DNA from: Cladocopium goreaui
Taxonomy: Eukaryota; Sar; Dinophyceae; Suessiales; Symbiodiniaceae
Length of the DNA stretch: 64,000 nt
Assembly (NCBI GenBank): GCA_947184155.2
Contig: CAMXCT020000269.1
Location: 465,225 to 529,224, forward strand
Direction of reading: 5' to 3'
The notes under the pieces are model-generated. The model was not told where the DNA came from. It saw only the letters and a program-made list of their open reading frames with translations, and ran no database searches. The number at the start of each line of letters is the position of its first letter. The stretch's first letter is position 1. Shown here piece by piece: positions 48,056 to 58,451 of the stretch. Made by a program: the position numbers and the translations under genes.

Positions 48056-49993
48056 ATGTCCGGTGCACAATATGGCTACGTGGATCCATCTGCTGACAAA
48101 GCTGCAGCAGATGAAACTGATGAGGTGGAGCTTAAGCTTCTGTGCTTGACCGGAGAAGGAGTGAAATTGATCGTCAATCGCTCCATGCTTGGGTCTGACC
48201 TGCGCAGGTTGGTGTCAGAGGAGCTTCCATGGAAGCCAGGCGCAAAGCTCGCCGTGCATCATGTGAATGGAAGTCTGACGCTGGATCAAAACTTGCGAGA
48301 GCAAGGGATTGTTGGAAAATCTGCAACGGTGTCCTGCACTTACATACCAACTAATGTGTATACAGCATGGCGTTATGTCTGTGATCTCCCAAATTGTGAG
48401 CGAGAGTTTGCGCTGGAAGGTGTTACACATCTTGAAGGAGCACCTCAGGGAGAATATCATCTCCCCAGCAGCCTTAGAAGTATCACTTTTGACCACAATT
48501 TCAAACAAAGCCTGGAGCGGGTGACCTTGCCATCAAGTCTTCAAAGCTTGCATTTTGGCCAGAATTTCAACCAAAGCCTGGAGCGGGTGACCTTGCCATC
48601 AAGTCTTCACATGTTGACTTTTGGCTACGGTTTCAACCAAAGCCTGGAGCGGGTGACCTTGCCATCAAGTCTTGAATTTTTGAGTTTTAGCTACTGTTTC
48701 AACCAAAGCCTGGAGCGGGTGACCTTGCCATCAAGTCTTGAATTTTTGCTTTTTGGCCATGAGTTCAACCAAAGCCTGGAGCGGGTGACCTTGCCATCGA
48801 GTCTTCAAAGCTTGAGTTTGGGCGGCAAGTTCAACCAAAGCCTGGAGAGGGTGACCTTGCCATCAAGTCTTCAAAGCTTGAGTTTTGGCGGCTGTTTCGA
48901 CCAAAGCCTGGAGCGGGTCACCTTGCCATCCAGTCTTCAAAGCTTGAGTTTTGACTACTGTTTCAACCAAAGCCTGGAGCGGGTGACCTTGCCATCGAGG
49001 CTTCAAAGCTTGAGTTTTGGCGACTGTTTCGACCAAAGCCTGGAGCGGGTGACCTTGCCATCGAGTCTTCAAAGCTTGAGTTTTGGACAGAATTTCAACC
49101 AAAGCCTGTTGCAGGTGAGCTTGCCATCGAGTCTTCAAAACTTGAGTTTGGGCGGCAAGTTCAACCAAAGCCTGGGGCGGGTCACCTTGCCATCAAGTCT
49201 TCAAAGCTTGAGTTTTGGCGACGATTTCAACCAAAGCCTGGAGCGGGTGACCTTGCCATCAAGTCTTCAAAACTTGAGTTTTGGCCACGATTTCAACCAA
49301 AGCCTGGAGCGGGTGACCTTGCCATCAAGTCTTCAAAACTTGAGTTTTGATTACGATTTCAACCAAAGCCTGGAGCGGGTGACCTTGCCATCAAGTCTTC
49401 AAAGCTTGAGTTTTGGCGACTGTTTCGACCAAAGCCTGGAGCGGGTGACCTTGCCATCGAGGCTTCAAAGCTTGAGTTTTGGCGACTGTTTCGACCAAAG
49501 CCTGGAGCAGGTGACCTTGCCATCGAGTCTTCAAAGCTTGAGTTTGGGCGGCAACCAAAGCCTGGAGCGGGTGACCTTGCCATCAAGTCTTCACAGCTTG
49601 AGTTTTGGCCACGAGTTCAACCAAAGCCTGGAGCGGGTCACCTTGCCATCAAGTCTTCAAAGCTTGAGTTTTGGCCACAAGTTCAACCAAAGCCTGGAGC
49701 GGGTGACCTTGCCATCAAGTCTTCAAATTTTGAGTTTTGGCCACGATTTCAACCAAAGCCTGGAGCGGGTCCCCTTGCCATCAAGTCTTCAAAGCTTGCG
49801 TTTTGGCGACATGTTCAACCAAAGCCTGGAGAGGGTGACCTTGCCATCAAGTCTTCAAAGCTTGAGTTTTGGCTACTGTTTCGACCAAAGCCTGGAGCGG
49901 GTGACCTTGCCATCGGGTCTTCAAAGGTTTGGTGCTTTCAGTGGTGGCCATTCATCATGTCTGGTCTGTGTGAGTTCCGCAGTTTTTTCTTAG
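48056..49993 (+). CDS. Ubiquitin-like domain plus LRR-like repeat protein, 645 residues
   Basis: An ATG-to-TAG frame without interruption. Residues 24-95 resemble a ubiquitin-like module (VELKLLCLTGEGVKLIVNRS). Residues 96-135 form a linker. From residue 136 there are 22 units of 22 residues (66 bp) with core LPSSLQSLSFG and FNQSLERVT, then a partial unit. The pattern recalls BspA-type leucine-rich repeats, with Phe and Leu at solenoid positions. Unit 17 lacks two residues. DNA identity between units is very high. The last 20 residues (after LPSGLQ) are unlike the repeat. A possible donor (AAAG|GTTTGG, 49929) and acceptor (TTTCTCAG|G, 50008) leave open a different C-terminus. Likely a cytosolic binding scaffold (inference). 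Confidence 0.85.
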   Translation: MSGAQYGYVDPSADKAAADETDEVELKLLCLTGEGVKLIVNRSMLGSDLRRLVSEELPWKPGAKLAVHHVNGSLTLDQNLREQGIVGKSATVSCTYIPTNVYTAWRYVCDLPNCEREFALEGVTHLEGAPQGEYHLPSSLRSITFDHNFKQSLERVTLPSSLQSLHFGQNFNQSLERVTLPSSLHMLTFGYGFNQSLERVTLPSSLEFLSFSYCFNQSLERVTLPSSLEFLLFGHEFNQSLERVTLPSSLQSLSLGGKFNQSLERVTLPSSLQSLSFGGCFDQSLERVTLPSSLQSLSFDYCFNQSLERVTLPSRLQSLSFGDCFDQSLERVTLPSSLQSLSFGQNFNQSLLQVSLPSSLQNLSLGGKFNQSLGRVTLPSSLQSLSFGDDFNQSLERVTLPSSLQNLSFGHDFNQSLERVTLPSSLQNLSFDYDFNQSLERVTLPSSLQSLSFGDCFDQSLERVTLPSRLQSLSFGDCFDQSLEQVTLPSSLQSLSLGGNQSLERVTLPSSLHSLSFGHEFNQSLERVTLPSSLQSLSFGHKFNQSLERVTLPSSLQILSFGHDFNQSLERVPLPSSLQSLRFGDMFNQSLERVTLPSSLQSLSFGYCFDQSLERVTLPSGLQRFGAFSGGHSSCLVCVSSAVFS

Positions 49994-50872
49994 TTTTGTT
50001 TCTCAGGTGCCCTGATATCGGAGCAAAAGCGGTCTCTTGTGTTCCCGCGTGGGCGTTCTAGTAAACCCTGGCCCAGGCGTTCCCATCACTTTGTTTTTTA
50101 TTGCTTTTTGATGGGAACCAAGCAGCTAAATATGAGACTATCTCTGGTTTAGCCATCCATTATGGCCCTGAATCAATATCTAAGCCGAGCTTAAAAAATG
50201 CATCGCAAGACTTCAACATTCACCGCAAAAATTAGGCCGTAGGTGAGTATGTGTAATAAGCAAGCAGCTGCCCAAAATTGGGTAGTTGACCAGCCCAATC
50301 TGGTCTATGTTTTGGTGGTTGACATCAGAGAACTGTGAGATTATTTTTTGTTTTGGTACCATTTACCGTTTACCAATATTTAACCCAACAACAATCCTGA
50401 TTGGAACACGAGGTTTGACTATGCATTTTCGGCATGATGTCAACCCAGGATCAATAACCTCTGACCCTTAATACCCCCCCAAAAAAAAAGATAAGCTATT
50501 ATTAAGGCTGGTAGCCACCCGATGAATGGACTTGGTCTATCAACTAGTGGTAATTGGGAACATTACCCACTTAAAACTAAGAACTTAGACTTATATAATA
50601 GTGATCTTACTAGACGCAACGCCCACCATTTGCCCCACAGTTTGGTGGGAGTTGAATCGTACTAGTACCCACTTTAACGATCGGTAATTTCTAGAAGCCA
50701 GACTTCAACTAGTGTTCATCAAGCCTGGGTTAACTTGACCAACCAGGTACAGCATGCCCATGGCCTCGGCCTCGGTGACATAAGTTGAGCATGTCAGCAG
50801 GAAAAAAAGGCCAGGTTGGTTATTTGGGGATTTATCCCCACATTGACAGTCCGTAGTCCGTAGTAAACAATA
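49994..50872. other. Region after the Ubl-LRR gene
   Basis: Positions 50009-50145 are open on the plus strand (SEQKRSLVFPRGRSSKPWPR) after the acceptor-like TTTCTCAG|G and could be a 3' exon. The rest is AT-rich, with a family-E-like GATGTCAACCCAGGATCA at 50435. No further gene. Confidence 0.35.
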
Positions 50873-50974
50873 CTGGTTGGTGGTTTGGAAATACTTTATT
50901 TTCCATATATTGGGAATAATAGTCCCAATTGACGAAGTCATATTTTTCAGAGGGGTAGGTATACCACCAACCAG
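50873..50974. repeat. Family B element (B11)
   Basis: CTGGTTGGTGG to ATACCACCAACCAG. Complete. Confidence 0.8.
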
Positions 50975-51061
50975 AATAACATGTGGTTTCAGGATTTCGT
51001 CAGTCCGAGGGTCCCTGAAATTCTTGTGCTTCAGCCTTTCGTGGCCGATTTTCCCCCTTGA
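50975..51061 (+). CDS. Exon-like piece directly after element B11
   Basis: The frame is open in phase 0 from the end of B11's CCAG and ends TGA after 28 codons. It is protein-like (MWFQDFVSPRVPEILVLQPF). The left side before B11 is not open in the matching phase beyond three codons, so no joined model is made. Confidence 0.28.
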   Translation, partial: NNMWFQDFVSPRVPEILVLQPFVADFPP

Positions 51062-51696
51062 TTTTCCCCAAAACTCTGTGCCCTCCCCGATTCTGGCCAT
51101 TCGTCTTAGGTTCCATTGAACGGTCCCATGCTCCAGCAGTGTTTTTCGGGGAGGACAGGCTGTTTTGCACCGACTGGGACAACATGGGAGAACCTTGCTG
51201 ACTGGTCAATGTTGTGGTTTCATGGTTGATTTGAAGGCTTTTTGTTTTCGACACCAACAGGTGAACCATCAAAAACACCTATCCCATCCCATTATCCTGG
51301 TTGGTTAGTGGGCATCTTGATTATGGGTCATGATTGTCCCCAAATAAACCAGGTAGTATTGCAAATACTGTGGCACAATTTTACCATAGTGACCACTAGT
51401 ATATTCAATATGGTATCATTTTCTATGCAATCATTGCCATTAATTGCTGAGTATTCAGTATTTCCCATGTATTTCAATTAATCACCGCTCAACAGGGGTA
51501 TGTTAAAATTGGTCGTTGGGATTGATATGTTTGGATTTGGACTTGGCTGACATTCTCCAAAATGGTGAGATTGAGATTCAAAGAACATTGCGGACTTGCG
51601 GACTTGCGGACTTGCGGGTGCATCAAAGGCATCGTAGGGGTAGTCCACTCATCCACCCATACATCATTTATCAACTAGGGGATATTTGAATCATAC
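51062..51696. other. Stretch without clear gene
   Basis: A short perfect tandem GGACTTGC occurs four times at 51590-51618. Minus-strand frames near 51000-51278 are not convincing. Confidence 0.4.
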
Positions 51697-51773
51697 CCCA
51701 TAGGATCCGTGTATGGTATATATTTGATGGGATCCATGTTACCATATATAGCAGCACCATGGATCCTATGGGT
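51697..51773. repeat. Family F element (F3)
   Basis: CCCCATAGGATCCGTGTATG to CAGCACCATGGATCCTATGG. Short copy. Confidence 0.65.
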
Positions 51774-51965
51774 ACGCTTGGATTCCCTACAATATAGGTA
51801 ACCACCCAAAAATACTACGGATGCTTCAGGTTCGCCCTTTGGAAAAAAACCCTGCCCTGCCGAGAAAAAAACACTGGGACAACCGGGGGAGAGCTGACAC
51901 TGAAATCCATCATTAGGTAGGCAACCTTGGCAAACTAGGACGCAGGGTTTTCATAGTCATGGAGG

Positions 51966-52066
51966 TACCCTCTGGTTATGTCAAAATAGCTATTGAAAAT
52001 GGCCATTTATAGTGAGTTTTCCCATTCAACATGGAGATTTTCCAGTTCGTTATGTAAACGTTTACT
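51966..52066. repeat. Family A element (A17)
   Basis: TACCCTCTGGTTATGTCAAA at the left. The right end is worn (GTAAACGTTTACTACAAGGG). Confidence 0.65.
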
Positions 52067-52229
52067 ACAAGGGAAAAGTAAGGGCTTTACACATATGTGG
52101 GACCCTTTTTTATCAGGGTCTGGGGCTGGGAATAGATGGTGAATCTCCATGATGGGTGAGGATTGTTGGGAGACTAGAAGTTTGTGGCAAATTCCTGTGA
52201 CCATATCGTGGTTGATGGTCATGTTGCAC

Positions 52230-52375
52230 CAATCTACTAAAGATATATACATATATATATATGTATATGTAGAATATATATATATATATACATATGTATA
52301 TGTATATGTAGAATATATATATATATATGTATATGTATATGTAGAATATATATATATGTATACATATATTGCTGA
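52230..52375. repeat. TATATGTAGAATATATATA microsatellite
   Basis: Three units of TATATGTAGAATATATATAT with TA runs. Ile/Tyr frames on the minus strand are artefacts. Confidence 0.9.
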
Positions 52376-52508
52376 TTGGTGTTCTGTTGAATAGTTCAAT
52401 CATCATGTGTTTTGAACGTTTTGCTGCTTGTTATTGTCCATTCTGTCCAATTGGCGCTTGCGCCACTCCCGTTCCGTTCTCCACTTGTTCTTCTTGTGTA
52501 TACACAGT

Positions 52509-52644
52509 AATGTCAACCCTGGATTAATAAACCCCTAGGCTGTTTAATTGGAAGGGTACCATTTAAGTATCAGATTTTGACTATTGGGGGAATACCCCCC
52601 TAATTTTAATAAACCATGGTTTAGCAAAATCCGGGGTTGTCATT
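52509..52644. repeat. Family E element (E3)
   Basis: TAATGTCAACCCTGGATTAA to AAAATCCGGGGTTGTCATTA. In inverse orientation to E1. Confidence 0.75.
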
Positions 52645-52931
52645 ATATACATTACATCTCGGTGTTTGATGTTGTTTTAATGGAAAATCATGAGCATAAA
52701 AAGCCGCTGGTCCCAAATCTGACTGTTGGTTCCAAGTCGGTTGATGACAACCAGTTGACTTGCCAGTTTTCAGGTAAAAGAATCTGGGTAAATTATAACA
52801 ACCTCACTGTTCTCCCTCACTGGAATCATGATTAGTAAGGAGAATCATCCCCAAATGGCCGAACTATTCAGGTTAGTGAAATATTATCATGTACCCAGAT
52901 GAATGATTATGTTGACTTGCTAAAGAATTGA
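52640..52931 (+). CDS. Candidate two-exon frame across element H5
   Basis: The frame is open through 52640-52787 and reads an ordinary peptide (ENHEHKKPLVPNLTVGSKSV, DDNQLTCQFSGKRIW). Removing H5 as 52788-52898 (CTGG|GTAAAT to CCCAG|) joins ATG AAT GAT ... and reaches TGA at 52929 after ten codons. The left end merges into element E3, so the start is unknown. Confidence 0.33.
52782..52900. repeat. Family H element (H5), possible intron
   Basis: ATCTGGGTAAATTATAACAA to ATCATGTACCCAGAT. Complete. Confidence 0.8.
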
Positions 52932-53009
52932 CTTTGTAGATTATCTTTAATCTTTGAAGTTAAACAGCTTCAAGTATCTTCCATGATGTTTCAATTCAAG
53001 TCTCAAATA

Positions 53010-53142
53010 TACAAGGTGGTGCCCCCCCCAGTTATAAGTTGGTTTATAATACCCAGTAACTATAGATATGACCCCCTAATCAACCCTAGTTATTGGACTT
53101 ATGTTCACCAACTTAGCTAACGAACTGGGGCACCACCTTGTA
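53010..53142. repeat. Family C element (C6)
   Basis: TACAAGGTGGTGCCCCCCCC to GGGGCACCACCTTGTA. A G follows, giving TTGTAG as in C2. Confidence 0.8.
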
Positions 53143-53366
53143 GTGTCAACCATCATCCTTTAGCACTTTAGCAGCTCCGGTGAGCTGAGGTCAGAAAAAC
53201 CCGGGCATCAATGGCACCAATGGCCAGGAGCGTGATTTTTCTGATGGCTACGAAAAATCCCATGGGGAAATCCACACGTTTGGGAAAAAATCACCATTTT
53301 TTAATGGGAAATCCTTAGATATATTGGGTAATGATAGGGAAATGTCTACAGATATTGGGATATAAT

Positions 53367-53476
53367 CTGGTTGGTGGTGACTGGAACATGAATGGATTAT
53401 GACTTTCCATATATTGGGAATAGTAATCCCAACTGACGAACTCATATTTTTTCAGAGGGGTTGAAACCACCAACCA
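53367..53476. repeat. Family B element (B12)
   Basis: CTGGTTGGTGGTGACTGGAA to AAACCACCAACCA. The last base of the right end is changed, so CCAG is lost. Confidence 0.75.
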
Positions 53477-53675
53477 ATAATCCTTTCCCACTAAATACTG
53501 ATTCTCCCCCCCCAAAAAAAATAAAGACCTGGAGCATAGTTTTATATCATTGGTATGTAGTATTGGGCTGAGAAGTTTCCCCCAGTTTACCTTGTCTCAA
53601 AATCCATCAGCACCCAACCGGTGAAATCGAATTGAAATATAGCCAAAAAAATGAATTCCGAAGCTTTCCCCTAAC

Positions 53676-53764
53676 CCATATGCTCCATGTGTGGTATATG
53701 TACCTACATTTGGGTGATTTTTAGGGCCAATGTTGTTAAATATTCCATACATGGAGCATATGGG
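53676..53764. repeat. Family G element (G3)
   Basis: CCCATATGCTCCATGTGTGG to CCATACATGGAGCATATGGG. Confidence 0.75.
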
Positions 53765-54391
53765 CAATAATCAAATCAAATCCTTGATTAAACTGATTAA
53801 ACGAATAGATTGCTGTCAGGGACCGTAATAATAAACCGCCCCGAACCAACTACTTGTTATGATTAGTGTGTGAAACTGTCAAATGGGACCTTGATGTTTA
53901 GTTTTTGTTTCAAGGGGAAGAATAAAAAAATCACATTGACCAACCGCAATTTTCCCAAAACTGGGTATGGACCCTAGCCTTTAGTATTTGGGGCACGTTA
54001 GTAGGGGGAAGGGATTAGTGTACAAATTGATGAAATTCACTTATGGAAGCCTATCATGAAATGTAGATAATTCTCCATTTTCAAACCATGGTTTGTGTAC
54101 ATATGTTTGTTGTTACCCTCTTTGGGTAGTCCTCCACTTGATTTGTTTTCCCCATGGTAAAGGCACCACCAGGACTATGGAATCTCGGGCATGGGATTCA
54201 AGCGAAGGGATAGCCTCAAAGTTGTAAGGAAAGCATGGAGCAGTTCTGAGACATGATACTGTGGATGGAGGAAATCCTGCACCAGTTAATAGATGGTTTA
54301 TCCCATTTTAATCCCATTATTTACCATGTTTTATAGTTCCCAATAGTTACCCTGCCTGGTGCAGGATTTCTTAACCATCCACAGTAGGATA
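53765..54391. other. Stretch without clear gene
   Basis: A loose inverted pair GGTGCAGGATTTC / GGAAATCCTGCACCAG (54355 and 54268) is visible. No supported gene. Confidence 0.4.
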
Positions 54392-54505
54392 GCCATATGC
54401 TCCATGACTCCATGTTGCTGGAATATGCACACCAGTCCATTGGCCCTTGTCCAAAATCACCCAGTTTTGTAGGTACATATACCAGCACCATGGTTCGCAT
54501 ATGGG
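54392..54505. repeat. Family G element (G4)
   Basis: CCATATGCTCCATGACTCCA to CAGCACCATGGTTCGCATAT. Confidence 0.7.
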
Positions 54506-54555
54506 ATACAGCTGGTATAAAAATAATCAGATACAGGCAGAAAATCACGGTATAG

Positions 54556-54686
54556 TACCCTCTGGTAAACGTTTACATAATAGCTATGGAAAATCACCAT
54601 GCTATTAATGCGTAAATCCACGAACTAAATCACCAATAATCACCATTTTCAAGTTCGCAAACTGTAAATGTTTACCAGGCCGGGTA
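54556..54686. repeat. Family A element (A18)
   Basis: TACCCTCTGGTAAACG to GTTTACCAGGCCGGGTA. The right end carries the GGCC variant. Confidence 0.75.
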
Positions 54687-54706
54687 TTCAATGATCGAGT
54701 GAATCA

Positions 54707-55035
54707 ATGGAAACCCAAGCAGTTGGTGCTTTGGAACATGAATGGATTATTTTCCCCAATAGGTTAGGATGATGATCCAATCTGACGAACTCCATCATTC
54801 GTCTGGGGGGTAGGTTGAAACCACCAAGCAGATTTGTTTGTTGCAATTTCTAGAGAAATTCCAGCAGTTTTTTTTTCACATCTTTAAAAGATGGTTTGTC
54901 GCCATTTCTGATCATGACCTGATCAAAGTCCAATCATCTTTGTTTGTCCATTGGACACATGCTTGTCAAACTGCTAAACAGATTTATCACAATGCTTTTC
55001 TTCGCCACAATGCCAAGCTTTGCCGTTCAAAATAA
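54707..55035 (+). CDS. Candidate two-exon small gene across element B13
   Basis: ATG at 54707, five codons, then GT at 54722. Removing 54722-54831 (AGCA|GTTGGT to AAGCAG|) continues in frame for 67 codons to TAA at 55033. The second exon looks ordinary (FKRWFVAISDHDLIKVQSSL, THACQTAKQIYHNAFLRHNA). Exon 1 is tiny, so the frame agreement has limited weight. No family recognised. Confidence 0.38.
54718..54831. repeat. Family B element (B13), possible intron
   Basis: CAAGCAGTTGGTGCTTTGGA to GAAACCACCAAGCAG. Confidence 0.7.
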
Positions 55036-55131
55036 ATCTGGTTTTGGTGCTCCGTCTCTGTTGGTTCGGGACACAAGAATGATACGCATCCGATAAGTTC
55101 TTTCACTTACTTTCTCGATTTTTTTTAAGTC

Positions 55132-55283
55132 CCAGATGCTCCATGTCTGGTCTGCGTATCTTCATTTGGATCAGTTTTTGGGGCAACCATGTTGGTAAAT
55201 ATTATAATTTAGCTTAGTGAAATATGATAGTTTACCCATATATATATACTATATATCATATTCCAGCACCATGGGGCATATAG
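55132..55283. repeat. Family G element (G5), with internal insertion
   Basis: CCAGATGCTCCATGTCTGGT to CAGCACCATGGGGCATAT. Longer than the other copies: a family-H-like piece (TTAGTGAAATATGATAGTTT ACCC) and a TA run lie in the middle. Confidence 0.6.
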
Positions 55284-55436
55284 AAATGGCACTGGCGTCG
55301 GCCAGGAGTTCCCAAAGACGGTGAATGAGGCCGACTGAGATGATGACTTCGTTCCCGGGGTATATTCAATGGCCATTTCAGGAACCTAAATTGGAGGTAC
55401 CTACCATATATAAGGCCTATGTAAGGCAAATCATCT

Positions 55437-55490
55437 TCCGGCTCACGAATTTTTCGGCTAATCATCTTCCAGAGAATCACACCATACAAG
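55437..55490 (+). repeat. Segment shared inverted with 56881-56934
   Basis: CGGCTCACGAATTTTTCGGC and CATCTTCCAGAGAATCACAC reappear as complement right of element C8. Each is joined to a family C element at the same end. Confidence 0.8.
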
Positions 55491-55619
55491 GTGCTGCCCC
55501 AGTTCGTTAGCTAATTTGGTGAACAGAAGTCCATTGTTACTAGGGTTGATTAGGGGGTTATATATATATAGTTAATGGGGATTATAAACCAACTTATAAC
55601 TGGGGGGCACCACCTTGTA
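55485..55619. repeat. Family C element (C7), nested in D5
   Basis: TACAAGGTGCTGCCCCAG to GGGGGGCACCACCTTGTA. Confidence 0.8.
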
Positions 55620-55729
55620 CCATATATAAGGCCTATTTTTCAGGGCTATGTAAGGGAATATCCCCTCAAAATATGGCCTTATATAGTACTAACGTACCTC
55701 CATTTTAGGATCCTGAAATTCCCATTGAT

Positions 55730-56757
55730 ATACGAAGCGAATATTGTATAGCGACGGACGTGTACTTAGAACATACTTTGGAAAACATATTCTAAGTAAA
55801 TGTCCTCCACTATAGTATAAAATTGTTTTGGTGTTGAACTAAGGTATGATTTTTGGTAGATATGATTATATACTTAGTATATTATATATATATATACTGG
55901 GGATTACGCACCAACTTATTGACGAAGTTAGTGAATGAACTTTTAAATTTGGGCTCATAATCCACTACAACTGGGACATTTTGGCGGGTCATCACATGCT
56001 AATGTTTTACTAACTTCCAAGCACGGTGTAGGTGGGTTCCAAGAATCTTGGGACATAACTTCATATCAAGTTACCTTCGTCAAATGTGTCAATGGAAATC
56101 CACTGCTAGATAGTTTTTGTTTCTCTCTGGTAATCAGAGGTGGCAAGGGAAAATCACCTATAAATGCAGGTTGTATCGGGAAATCATGGACTTCAATGGT
56201 GGATGTTCGATTGCCATTGAACAGTGACTGATGGATTTTTTGCCATTGCCATGATGCTGTTGGTATTTGTTGGTCCAGCGACATTGCCAGGGGATTGCCA
56301 TTGAACGCAAGATGATGCTCTGTCAAGTACTGTACCCTCCAAGAAATATATCGTTTAGAGATGTTTTTTGATGTTTTTTGTTGATTACTATCTTTGGGTA
56401 CCTAAGGGTAAGTCAACCTGAGGCTACTGGGCTTCAGCGTTTCTGAGTGGAGATCATGAATGTTTTTTTAAAGTTCTGTTAGTGTCAACCATATTCTCAA
56501 GGATTATCACAATGTCTGGCATGTCACCGGGAGAGAGGAATTTGCCCTTGCAGAGTGACTCGCGTCTTCTCCCTGATCATTTCTGTTCCTGAGATAAAGA
56601 CCTCGACGAAAATTGCACTCAAAGTGAAGGTTGTTTTCTTTGAATTGTAAGTTAGTTTTTTTGCCATGTATATCCTATACTATCAACTAACATCAACTAA
56701 GCATTTCCTTGATTACGATCAGATCGATATTGAAGATGTTCGCTGTTGTTCACCCCC
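55730..56757. other. Mostly non-coding stretch
   Basis: TA run at 55880-55900. One short ATG frame, 56512-56593 (MSPGERNLPLQSDSRLLPDH), could be an exon. The minus-strand frame 56066-56326 is unsupported. Confidence 0.35.
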
Positions 56758-56883
56758 TACAAGGTGGTGCCCCCCCAGTTATAAGTTGGTTTATAATCCC
56801 CAGTAACTATAGATATGACCCCCATAACCCCCAGCTATTGGACTTATAAACCAACTTAGCTAACTATGGGGCACCACCTTGTA
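56758..56883. repeat. Family C element (C8)
   Basis: TACAAGGTGGTGCCCCCCCA to GGGGCACCACCTTGTA. Complete. Confidence 0.85.
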
Positions 56884-56951
56884 TGGTGTGATTCTCCGGA
56901 AGATGATTAGCCGAAAAATTCGTGAGCCGCGGGGTTTTAACCTTTTCCCAG

Positions 56952-57038
56952 GAGGTAGACGAGCTGCGATTTCCAAAAGCCATGGAATACTTGAAGGACT
57001 GCGGGGGGCCATCAACATTCATCTGCAGGGGATTTTAA
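56952..57038 (+). CDS. Exon-like open frame, unknown
   Basis: After CCTTTTCCCAG|G the frame runs 28 codons to TAA (EVDELRFPKAMEYLKDCGGP). GC-richer than the flanks. It may belong with 57102-57160 on the same strand. Confidence 0.3.
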   Translation, partial: EVDELRFPKAMEYLKDCGGPSTFICRGF

Positions 57039-57101
57039 AGCTGCAAAAATTTTGAGTTTGCACCAAAGAAAAACACAACATATGGACAGAGAATTTTTCA
57101 G

Positions 57102-57160
57102 GTTTGCAAAAGAAATCGAGGAGAAAGTGGTTTTTCAATGGGTTTTCAGCATACCCTCTG
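57102..57160 (+). CDS. Exon-like piece ending at element A19
   Basis: It starts after TTTTTCAG|, reads FAKEIEEKVVFQWVFSIPS and ends exactly at CTCTG|GTAAAC of A19. Splicing to CCAG|GCCGGG gives a stop five codons on. Confidence 0.3.
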
Positions 57161-57275
57161 GTAAACGTTTACATAACTATGGAAAATCACCATTTTTAAT
57201 GGGAAAATCCAATGAAAATCCACTATAAATGGCCATTTTCAAGTTCGCAAACTGTCAACGTTGACCAGGCCGGGT
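57152..57275. repeat. Family A element (A19)
   Basis: TACCCTCTGGTAAACG to TTGACCAGGCCGGGTC. Confidence 0.75.
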
Positions 57276-57366
57276 CGCTTAAGCAGATGTCGAAGATGTC
57301 GTTTCGCTTCCCAGGATCTGAGCCCGAGTCCCTCCGAGGCAGCGCTGGTCATCCATGACGGCTTCT

Positions 57367-57656
57367 ATCCCATGACGGAGCCATGGTGCTGGTAGAAAAA
57401 TGAAAAAAAATGACTGGGGTTTTTCTTGATGGGATCCATGGAGCACCAAAAAAACAGCAGCACCGTTAGGATCCTACGGGGGATTGTTTGGGGAAAATCA
57501 TCCCATGGTGAGTTGTCCATTGCCGCGTTGAAAAAGCCGGAAGGTGAAATGAATACCCATGACGGATCCATGGTGCTGCTATATATGGCAACATGGATCC
57601 CGTCAATATACCCCAGTCTTTTTAGCTGTTAGCATATATACCAGCACCATGGATCC
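57367..57656. repeat. Family F elements, two nested or tandem copies (F2)
   Basis: CCCATGACGGAGCCATGGTG starts the first. CCCATGACGGATCCATGGTG at 57560 starts the second, which ends CAGCACCATGGATCCG. The middle holds CATTGCCGCGTTGAAAAAGC. Confidence 0.65.
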
Positions 57657-57796
57657 GTTTTTGTGCTAACAGATGGATAAACTCAACCAGCATCCTGCTT
57701 GGTGTTTTCAGGCCAATAGACCACCACGATAAATGGGATGTCAACTGGTTCAATGTTTGGAACAATCTTGAATGGTCGTGTCCAGAAACGGATTAT

Positions 57797-57920
57797 ACAC
57801 CCTTTGGTAAACGTTTACATAACTTTGAATAACTATGGAAAATCACATTTTTGTTAAGGGGAAGACTCACTCACTATAAATGACCATATTCAATAGCAAA
57901 CTGTTAGTTTACCAGAGGGT
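57797..57920. repeat. Family A element (A20)
   Basis: CACCCTTTGGTAAACG to TAGTTTACCAGAGGGTG. Complete with changed end bases. Confidence 0.7.
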
Positions 57921-58249
57921 GTGTATATATATACACTCCTCAAAATGGTTTTCTGTCACAGAGACATTAAGTTACCATCAATGCGGGGATGTTCAACAAT
58001 CCTTGAGACACATTGATAGTTGATCATCATGTCCTCGTTTTTTGGTTTAAGACACTATTAATAGACTATCCATATTAACAACCATCCATGCACAAAAAGA
58101 TGTTCGATGCATCCATGAATCCTACTAGAGGTTAAGACCTTGGGGAATCAACCAGTTGAGCAAACAGAGTATGACAGGTCAGAAAATAAGGGTTAGTTAA
58201 TATCTAGTGATAGTGTTGTAACTAACACCCCCAAATTATACCTTAGCGT
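57921..58249. other. Non-coding stretch
   Basis: No gene or complete element recognised. Confidence 0.4.
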
Positions 58250-58414
58250 GCGATATATATATATATATATACATATATATATAAATACATATATATATAT
58301 ACATATATATATACATATATATATACATATATATGATCACAATCATATTTAAACGTCTAAGTCTATGACTAATTTTCGTCTCTTTGGTATGTTTGCATGT
58401 AGATTTGCATTCAA

Positions 58415-58450
<36 letters not shown>
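58250..58450. repeat. TATACATA microsatellite and GT run
   Basis: TA/CATA words at 58253-58335, then (TA)n and GTGTGTGTGTGTG at 58415-58451. The piece between is AT-rich and unique. Confidence 0.9.

Positions 58451-58451
<1 letters not shown>

Larger units (their letters stand above)
55362..55729. repeat. Family D element (D5) interrupted by another insertion
   Basis: The D left half (ATTCAATGGCCATTTCAGGA) and right half (to TAGGATCCTGAAATTCCCAT) are separated by 55430-55619. The words ACCATATATAAGGCCT are repeated on both sides of the insert. Confidence 0.7.

Noticed and set aside
48863..49586. Minus-strand frames of 75-101 codons with repeats such as ALKTRWQGHPLQ
   Set aside because: Antisense of the 66-bp LRR repeat, which is also a multiple of three. 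The plus strand has a complete ATG-to-stop gene with a unique head.
48500..49900. 66-bp units as a CRISPR-like array
   Set aside because: The units are coding, contiguous and in frame, with no unique spacers.
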